From: an uncultured Porphyromonadaceae bacterium
GTDB taxonomy: Bacteria > Bacteroidota > Bacteroidia > Bacteroidales > Muribaculaceae
Reading direction: 5' to 3'
Assembly: GCA_947166165.1 (NCBI GenBank)
Contig: CAMVDK010000103.1
Span: 1-10,288, forward strand
Length of the DNA stretch: 10,288 nt
Below the pieces are notes generated by a model. It was not told the DNA's origin, ran no database searches, and saw nothing but the letters and a program-made list of their open reading frames with translations. Both the position numbers and the translations under genes were made by a program. Numbering within the stretch: position 1 is the first letter of the stretch; each line of letters starts with the position of its first letter. Shown piece by piece: positions 6,379-10,288 of this stretch.

Positions 6379-7518
6379 TCAGTTCATGCGGTTTTTGTAG
6401 TCCTGGTAGGTGAACTCGCGCATCACGATTCGCGCCCCGTCGGTGCGTTCGAGCACGAGGGCCGGGTGCTGGATGCCGTTGAACATGTTGGTCTTCACTG
6501 TGGTGTAGTGGTTCATGTCCTCGAAGGTGAGCCGCTCGCCGGGCTGGAGCTCGTGGTCGAAGCTCCAGTCGCCCACATAGTCGCCGCTCATGCAGGAGTT
6601 GCCGCCGATGCGGTAGGTGGGCTTGGAGGGGTCGACGGTGTCGAGGGCCTGGATGATGCGCGGCTTGTAGGGCATTTCGAGGCAGTCGGGCATATGGCAT
6701 GCGAACGACACGTCGACAATGGCCGTGCGCACGCCGCAGTTCTCCACCACGTCCACCACGCTGGCCTCCAGGTCGCCGGTCTGCCAGCAGAAGGCGCTGC
6801 CGGGCTCAAGGATCACCTGCAGGTTGGGGTGGCGCTGGCTGAAGTCGCGCAGCAGCGCCACGAGGTGGTCGACGTCATAGCCTTCGCGCGTAATGTGGTG
6901 CCCGCCGCCCATGTTGATCCATCGCAGCCGGGGCAGGAAGCGCCCAAACTGGCGCTCTACAGCCTCGAGCACGGTGGCCAGGTCGCTCGACGTGCCCTCG
7001 CACAGGGCGTGGAAATGGAATCCCTCCAGGCCGGAGGGCATGGCGAGCAGCGCGTCGGCGGTGACACCGAAGCGCGAGCCGGGGCTGCAGGGGTTGTAGA
7101 TGTCGGTCTCCACCACCGAGCACATGGGGTTGATGCGCAGGCCGCAGCTCACGGGCTCCTGTCCGGGATGGGCGGCGTTGTAGGCGTCGACGCGGGGCTT
7201 GAAGCGCTCGAACTGCGCCACCGAGTTGAAGGTGATGTGCGAGCTGCCGGCCAGAAAGCGGTCGATGGTCTGGGGCGTGTAGGCTGGGCAGTAGGTGTGG
7301 GCGCGGCAGCCCAGTTCCTCGTTGGCGAGCTGCATCTCGTTGAGCGAGCTCGCGGTGGAGCAGATGCCGTATTCCTCAAAGATGGGGAACGTGCGCCACA
7401 GCGCGTTGGCCTTGAAGGCCATGATGATTTTGGCTCCGCTGTCGCGGGCCACGCGGGCGATGAGGTTGAGGTTGCGCCTCAGGCGGTCTTCGTAGACGAT
7501 GTAGTAGGGGGTGTCCAA
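6379..7518 (-). CDS. nspC: Carboxynorspermidine/carboxyspermidine decarboxylase (379 aa)
   Basis: A PLP enzyme of the alanine-racemase-fold decarboxylase group. It removes CO2 from carboxyspermidine or carboxynorspermidine in the last step of the alternative polyamine pathway; in gut Bacteroidota the product is thought to be spermidine. Visible features: PLP lysine K36 in MAFKANA, HTYCPAY (74-80), FHFHALCE (167-174), the Gly-rich phosphate loop NMGGGHH (202-208), EPGSAF (238-243), and SCMSGDYVGDWSFD (308-321), which carries the Cys/Asp pair (C309, D313) supplied to the neighbouring subunit. The start is TTG at 7518. No ATG or GTG lies in frame before the upstream stop at 7558-7560. The family normally has a few more N-terminal residues, so an ATC start at 7536 cannot be excluded. 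The partner carboxyspermidine dehydrogenase is not in the window. Confidence 0.93.
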   Translation of the reverse strand: MDTPYYIVYEDRLRRNLNLIARVARDSGAKIIMAFKANALWRTFPIFEEYGICSTASSLNEMQLANEELGCRAHTYCPAYTPQTIDRFLAGSSHITFNSVAQFERFKPRVDAYNAAHPGQEPVSCGLRINPMCSVVETDIYNPCSPGSRFGVTADALLAMPSGLEGFHFHALCEGTSSDLATVLEAVERQFGRFLPRLRWINMGGGHHITREGYDVDHLVALLRDFSQRHPNLQVILEPGSAFCWQTGDLEASVVDVVENCGVRTAIVDVSFACHMPDCLEMPYKPRIIQALDTVDPSKPTYRIGGNSCMSGDYVGDWSFDHELQPGERLTFEDMNHYTTVKTNMFNGIQHPALVLERTDGARIVMREFTYQDYKNRMN

Positions 7519-7620
7519 GTCGGGGAACTGATTGATGGTGGATAACGGGCAAGGTGGCTATGCGCCGCGCCTCGGGGCCGCGGACGGCGGCCGGGCAGCG
7601 CGCAAGCGGCATTGCGGCTG

Positions 7621-7638
7621 CGAAATTACGAAAAAAAA
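7621..7638 (-). promoter_or_regulatory. Probable promoter of nspC-fprA
   Basis: On the minus strand, a run of eight T and CG precede TAATTTCG (7628-7621). This is the Bacteroidota -7 box TAnnTTTG with one mismatch, followed by CA. No TTTG -33 element is at the right distance. The match in layout to the lptF promoter on the other strand supports the call. Start of transcription would be near 7614. Confidence 0.42.
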
Positions 7639-7775
7639 TCGAGCCGCGCGGCGTGGTGCGGAGTTTTTTTTGCAAATTGCCGCCACGCCTCCACGCCCCG
7701 CCAAACCCTTGCCGAACCCTTGCCGACCCGGAAACCTGACCGAAAACCGTGCGCCGAAAAGCGAGAACTGAAAAC

Positions 7776-7790
7776 TTTTTTGTAATTTTG
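7776..7790 (+). promoter_or_regulatory. Promoter of lptF
   Basis: TAATTTTG at 7783-7790 matches the Bacteroidota -7 consensus exactly and is preceded by a T6 tract (7776-7781). No clear TTTG lies at -33. Transcription should begin near 7795, about 22 nt before ATG 7817, which also argues against the upstream TTG at 7796 as translation start. Confidence 0.6.
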
Positions 7791-7816
7791 CATTCTTGAT
7801 TCAAACGGTAGTGACA

Positions 7817-9757
7817 ATGATACGAGTGAAAAAACTCTATATGTTCATGCTCAAGACGTTTCTGCCACAGTTCATGATGACGTTTTTCATCTGCCTGTTC
7901 ATCGTGATGATGCAGTTCCTGTGGCGCTACATCGACGAGCTGGTGGGCAAGGGGCTGAGCATCGACCTGGTGGCGGAGCTGTTTTTCTACGCCGCGCTCA
8001 CCATGGTGCCGCTGGCCCTGCCGCTGGCCATCCTGCTGGCGTCGCTGATGACCTTCGGCAACCTGGGCGAGCACGTGGAGCTCACCGCGATGAAGTCGAG
8101 CGGCATCTCGCTGGTCAAGGTGATGGCCCCGCTCATCGTGCTGCTGAGCGGAGTGGCGGTGGGAGCGTTTTTCTTCCAGAACAACGTGCTGCCACACTCG
8201 CAGGTCAAAATGTGGACGCTGCTGTTCTCGATGCGCCAGAAGTCGCCCACGCTCGACATCCCCGTCGGGGCCGTCTACACGCAGATTCCAGGCTACAACC
8301 TCTACGTGAAGCGCAAGGGCGTGAACAACGACATGCTCTACGGACTGCTCATCTACGACGTGAGCGGCGGCACCGCCAATCCGCGCATCGTGGCCGCCGA
8401 CTCGGGGCGCCTGAGCTTCACGCCCGACAAGCGCCACCTCGTGCTCGACCTCTACCAGGGCAACTGGTACGAGAGCATGCAGGGCGGCGGAACCACCGAG
8501 ATGGGGCAGAACCTGTTCCGCCGCGAATCGTTCCACGACAAGGAAATCCTCATCCCCTACGACGACAACTTCACGCGCATGGACGACAACGAGATGCGCC
8601 AGCAATATGTGGGCAAAAACATCGCCGAATTGCAGCGCACCATCGACTCGGTGCAGCTGCGCGTCGACAGCGTGGCCGCCACCATCAGCAGCGAGCTGCA
8701 CTCGGTGCCCGTGGTGGGACTGCCCACGCGCCGCGTGGTGATCGACGAGGGCGGCTCGCGCACCCAAGAGCTGGTGCGCCCCGTGGCGCTGGCAAGGCCC
8801 GTCGACCTCGACTCGCTGCTGGATGCACTCTCGCCCACAGCGCGCATGAACGTGCTCGACGAGGCTCTGGTGCTGGCCACCAACGCTCAGCAGGACAACG
8901 CCTTCCGTGGCTACACACTCAACGACGACCAGTATATGATCCGCCGCCACGGCATCGAGATGCACAAAAAGTTCACCCTCTCGCTGGCGTGCCTCATCTT
9001 CTTCTTTATCGGTGCGCCGCTGGGAGCCATCATCCGCAAGGGCGGTCTGGGCATGCCCGTGGTGATTTCGGTGCTGCTGTTCATCTTCTATTACATCATC
9101 GACAACATGGGCTACAAGATGGCTCGCGACGGCCGCTGGCCCGTGTGGCAGGGCATCTGGCTGAGCTCGGCCGTGCTGCTGCCTCTGGGCGTGTTCCTCA
9201 CCAAAAAGGCGGTCAACGACTCGGCGGTGTTCAACCCCGACGCCTGGGCCAATGCCCTGCGACGCTTCACCGGGCTGCACCAGACGCGCAAACTGGCCAT
9301 GAAGGAAGTGGTGATCAACGAGGTGGACCCGGCCGAGGCCGTGGCACGCTGCGAGGAGCTCAAGGCGCAGTGCCAGGCTTTTCTCGACCGCTATCCGGCG
9401 CGGATGGGCTTTGTGGAATTCTTCCGCCAGGGCCTCGACAAGGCGGCACTCTCCCGGCTCGCCGAGCAGATGGACAGCCTCGTGGACTATCTGTCGAACT
9501 CACGCGACCAGATGGTGCTGGCCAAGGCGATGGACCTGCCGGTGCTCCGCCAGCTGCGCACCTATCATCTGGTCGACGACCCACGTCTGGGACTGGCACT
9601 GGCGGCGGTGCTGCCACTGAGCGTGCCGTTCTATCTGGTGGCCGTGAGGCATCAGCGCAACCTGAAGCGCGACATCGCCCACGCCGCCACCGTGTGCGAC
9701 CAGCTCGTGGCCATCGTGCAGGGCAACTATACCCGCGAAAAGGAATACAATGTGTAG
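7817..9757 (+). CDS. lptF: LptF/LptG-family LPS export permease, long Bacteroidota form (646 aa)
   Basis: An inner-membrane subunit of the Lpt machine. With the LptB ATPase and a second permease it pulls LPS out of the inner membrane and hands it to the periplasmic bridge. Three N-terminal membrane segments (about 13-35, 55-79, 97-120) enclose the family's conserved cytoplasmic stretch MTFGNLGEHVELTAMKSSGIS region (78-98). A periplasmic beta-jellyroll follows (about 125-260), then a helical, Asp/Glu-rich insertion (about 260-380). Three more membrane segments lie at about 385-405, 411-431 and 441-462. Unlike E. coli LptF (366 residues), a 180-residue tail follows, with a possible seventh membrane segment at 591-610; long homologues seem usual in Bacteroidota (from memory). 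ATG 7817 is preferred over TTG 7796 because MIRVKKLYMF matches the usual start and the promoter lies just upstream. LptF versus LptG cannot be fully separated here. Confidence 0.9.
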   Translation: MIRVKKLYMFMLKTFLPQFMMTFFICLFIVMMQFLWRYIDELVGKGLSIDLVAELFFYAALTMVPLALPLAILLASLMTFGNLGEHVELTAMKSSGISLVKVMAPLIVLLSGVAVGAFFFQNNVLPHSQVKMWTLLFSMRQKSPTLDIPVGAVYTQIPGYNLYVKRKGVNNDMLYGLLIYDVSGGTANPRIVAADSGRLSFTPDKRHLVLDLYQGNWYESMQGGGTTEMGQNLFRRESFHDKEILIPYDDNFTRMDDNEMRQQYVGKNIAELQRTIDSVQLRVDSVAATISSELHSVPVVGLPTRRVVIDEGGSRTQELVRPVALARPVDLDSLLDALSPTARMNVLDEALVLATNAQQDNAFRGYTLNDDQYMIRRHGIEMHKKFTLSLACLIFFFIGAPLGAIIRKGGLGMPVVISVLLFIFYYIIDNMGYKMARDGRWPVWQGIWLSSAVLLPLGVFLTKKAVNDSAVFNPDAWANALRRFTGLHQTRKLAMKEVVINEVDPAEAVARCEELKAQCQAFLDRYPARMGFVEFFRQGLDKAALSRLAEQMDSLVDYLSNSRDQMVLAKAMDLPVLRQLRTYHLVDDPRLGLALAAVLPLSVPFYLVAVRHQRNLKRDIAHAATVCDQLVAIVQGNYTREKEYNV

Positions 9758-9841
9758 CCGCTCGTGTGGCCGCACCTGCGCCGCGCAACCCATGTGACAT
9801 TATTCTCTAGAATCACGCATTTCAGAAAACCGACTAACTGA

Positions 9842-10288
9842 ATGGAACAATTCTTCGAAACGCTGAGTGGCTACCTGTGGGGATGGCCGATGATAATACT
9901 GCTGATAGGCACACACTTGTATCTGACCGTGCGTCTGCGGTTCCCGCAGCGGCACCTGCTGACGGCCATCACCGCCATGGCTCTGGAGAGCGCCGGCGTA
10001 AAGGACGAGGCCTTCACCCAGGCCAAAGGCAAGGCCATCCGCAAGGTGGCGGCCATGGAGGTCGAGAGAGCGGCCATACTCAAAGGCATGGAGGAGGCCG
10101 GGATCTGGTACGCCCCGTTAAAGGGCTGCGTGATGAAGGACTATTACCCGCAGCTGGGTATGCGGCAGATGTCGGACAACGACATTCTTTATGACGGTTC
10201 CCGGACTGCTGACGTTCAGAAACTCATGGAGGCGCTGGGCTTTGAGGCCGAAACGCTGCCGCAAAGCGTCCACGATCACTATTTCAAG
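9842..10288 (+). CDS. Chimeric ORF: AGCS symporter N-terminus joined to NTP_transf_5 nucleotidyltransferase (3' end outside window)
   Basis: 149 residues, open to the window end. Residues 1-38 (MEQFFETLSGYLWGWPMIIL..., ...VRLRFPQRH) look like the start of an alanine/sodium symporter (AGCS family), with its first membrane segment at about 14-30. The next expected symporter sequence never comes. From about residue 39 the protein matches the interior of an NTP_transf_5-type nucleotidyltransferase: TAMALESAG (44-52), IWYAPLKGCVMKDYYP (88-103), GMRQMSDNDILYD (106-118, with D112 and D114 as the likely metal-binding pair), and LMEALGFE (128-135). This resembles Clostridia proteins of that family (from memory). 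The ORF starts 84 bp after lptF with no visible promoter of its own. The join is exactly in frame. I regard it as a junction artefact or a recombinant gene, not a normal fused enzyme. Confidence 0.75.
   Translation, partial: MEQFFETLSGYLWGWPMIILLIGTHLYLTVRLRFPQRHLLTAITAMALESAGVKDEAFTQAKGKAIRKVAAMEVERAAILKGMEEAGIWYAPLKGCVMKDYYPQLGMRQMSDNDILYDGSRTADVQKLMEALGFEAETLPQSVHDHYFK
9941..9970 (+). other. Probable chimera junction
   Basis: The family identity of the translated product changes between codons 34 and 43. The stretch encoding RHLLTAI could belong to either parent (symporter ...RFPQRH-x-x-x-AI or nucleotidyltransferase ...LLTAITAM), so a short region of microhomology around CGGCACCTGCTGACGGCC probably spans the breakpoint. 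After it, codons such as TTA, ACT, GTT and GGT become more frequent than in lptF, which fits a different source. Confidence 0.55.

Larger units (their letters stand above)
7519..7816. other. Divergent intergenic region between nspC and lptF
   Basis: This 298-bp stretch has no convincing gene. It holds two outward-facing promoters that share the pattern T-tract, G, TAATTT(T/C)G, CA: one at 7621-7638 for nspC and one at 7776-7790 for lptF. The nspC leader (about 95 nt) is very GC-rich and contains a 6-bp hairpin with a 5-nt loop (GGCCGC 7576-7581 with GCGGCC 7587-7592), which might slow translation from the weak TTG start (inference). The part at 7681-7770 shows nothing I recognise. Confidence 0.55.

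Noticed and set aside
5121..7545. Plus-strand frames of 407 and 389 residues opposite fprA and nspC
   Set aside because: Shadows of two clearly recognised minus-strand enzymes; no motif of their own.
7640..7672. Plus-strand intrinsic terminator (GC-rich stretch before a T8 run)
   Set aside because: The possible stem is only 4 bp or has a 2-nt loop, and no plus-strand gene ends upstream of it.
7796..7816. TTG 7796 as the start of lptF
   Set aside because: It coincides with the expected transcription start, and the added seven residues do not match the family; ATG 7817 does.
7376..9280. 634-residue minus-strand frame opposite lptF and over the intergenic region
   Set aside because: Low-complexity His/Gln/Val-rich product that crosses the nspC start; lptF on the plus strand is convincing.

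Overview
The window looks like chromosomal DNA of a GC-rich, LPS-bearing Bacteroidales bacterium, possibly a Muribaculaceae-like gut lineage (inference). The evidence is Bacteroidota-type promoters (TAnnTTTG at -7, TTTG near -33), start codons without Shine-Dalgarno sequences, a long Bacteroidota-type LptF permease, a carboxy(nor)spermidine decarboxylase, and a GH3/serine-hydrolase fusion with a signal peptide. No CRISPR array, tRNA, rRNA, transposase or phage gene is visible.

Layout. Four genes lie on the minus strand. In transcription order they are: carboxynorspermidine/carboxyspermidine decarboxylase (nspC, TTG start, 7518-6379); an FprA-type diiron flavoprotein (6335-5142), 43 bp downstream and probably co-transcribed; then, after a 641-bp intergenic region, a periplasmic 5'-nucleotidase (4500-2980) with its own promoter; and, 103 bp further on, a periplasmic NagZ-type GH3 beta-N-acetylglucosaminidase fused to a serine hydrolase (2876-1). 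That last gene runs off the left edge. Two genes lie on the plus strand: an LptF/LptG-family permease (7817-9757), and an ORF starting at 9842 that runs off the right edge.

How the genes fit together. The nucleotidase and the GH3/serine hydrolase both have signal peptides, and together they suggest periplasmic salvage of nucleotides and muropeptides. The nspC-fprA pair combines polyamine synthesis with O2 or NO detoxification. LptF is part of the LPS extraction machine of the inner membrane.

Most unusual parts. (1) The last ORF is a precise in-frame chimera. About 38 residues of an alanine/sodium symporter (AGCS) N-terminus run straight into the interior of an NTP_transf_5-type nucleotidyltransferase that looks like a Clostridia protein. 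An assembly or amplification chimera at a contig end is the leading explanation. (2) The 641-bp region between fprA and the nucleotidase holds four different repeat/secondary-structure elements side by side: a promoter-bearing repeat, an inverted repeat of GACAA units spaced by about one DNA helical turn, a multi-helix element flanked by two hairpins with identical GAAA loops, and an AT-rich 27-bp inverted repeat. These look like dispersed repeat families of the host genome. I found no complete new defence or mobile system.
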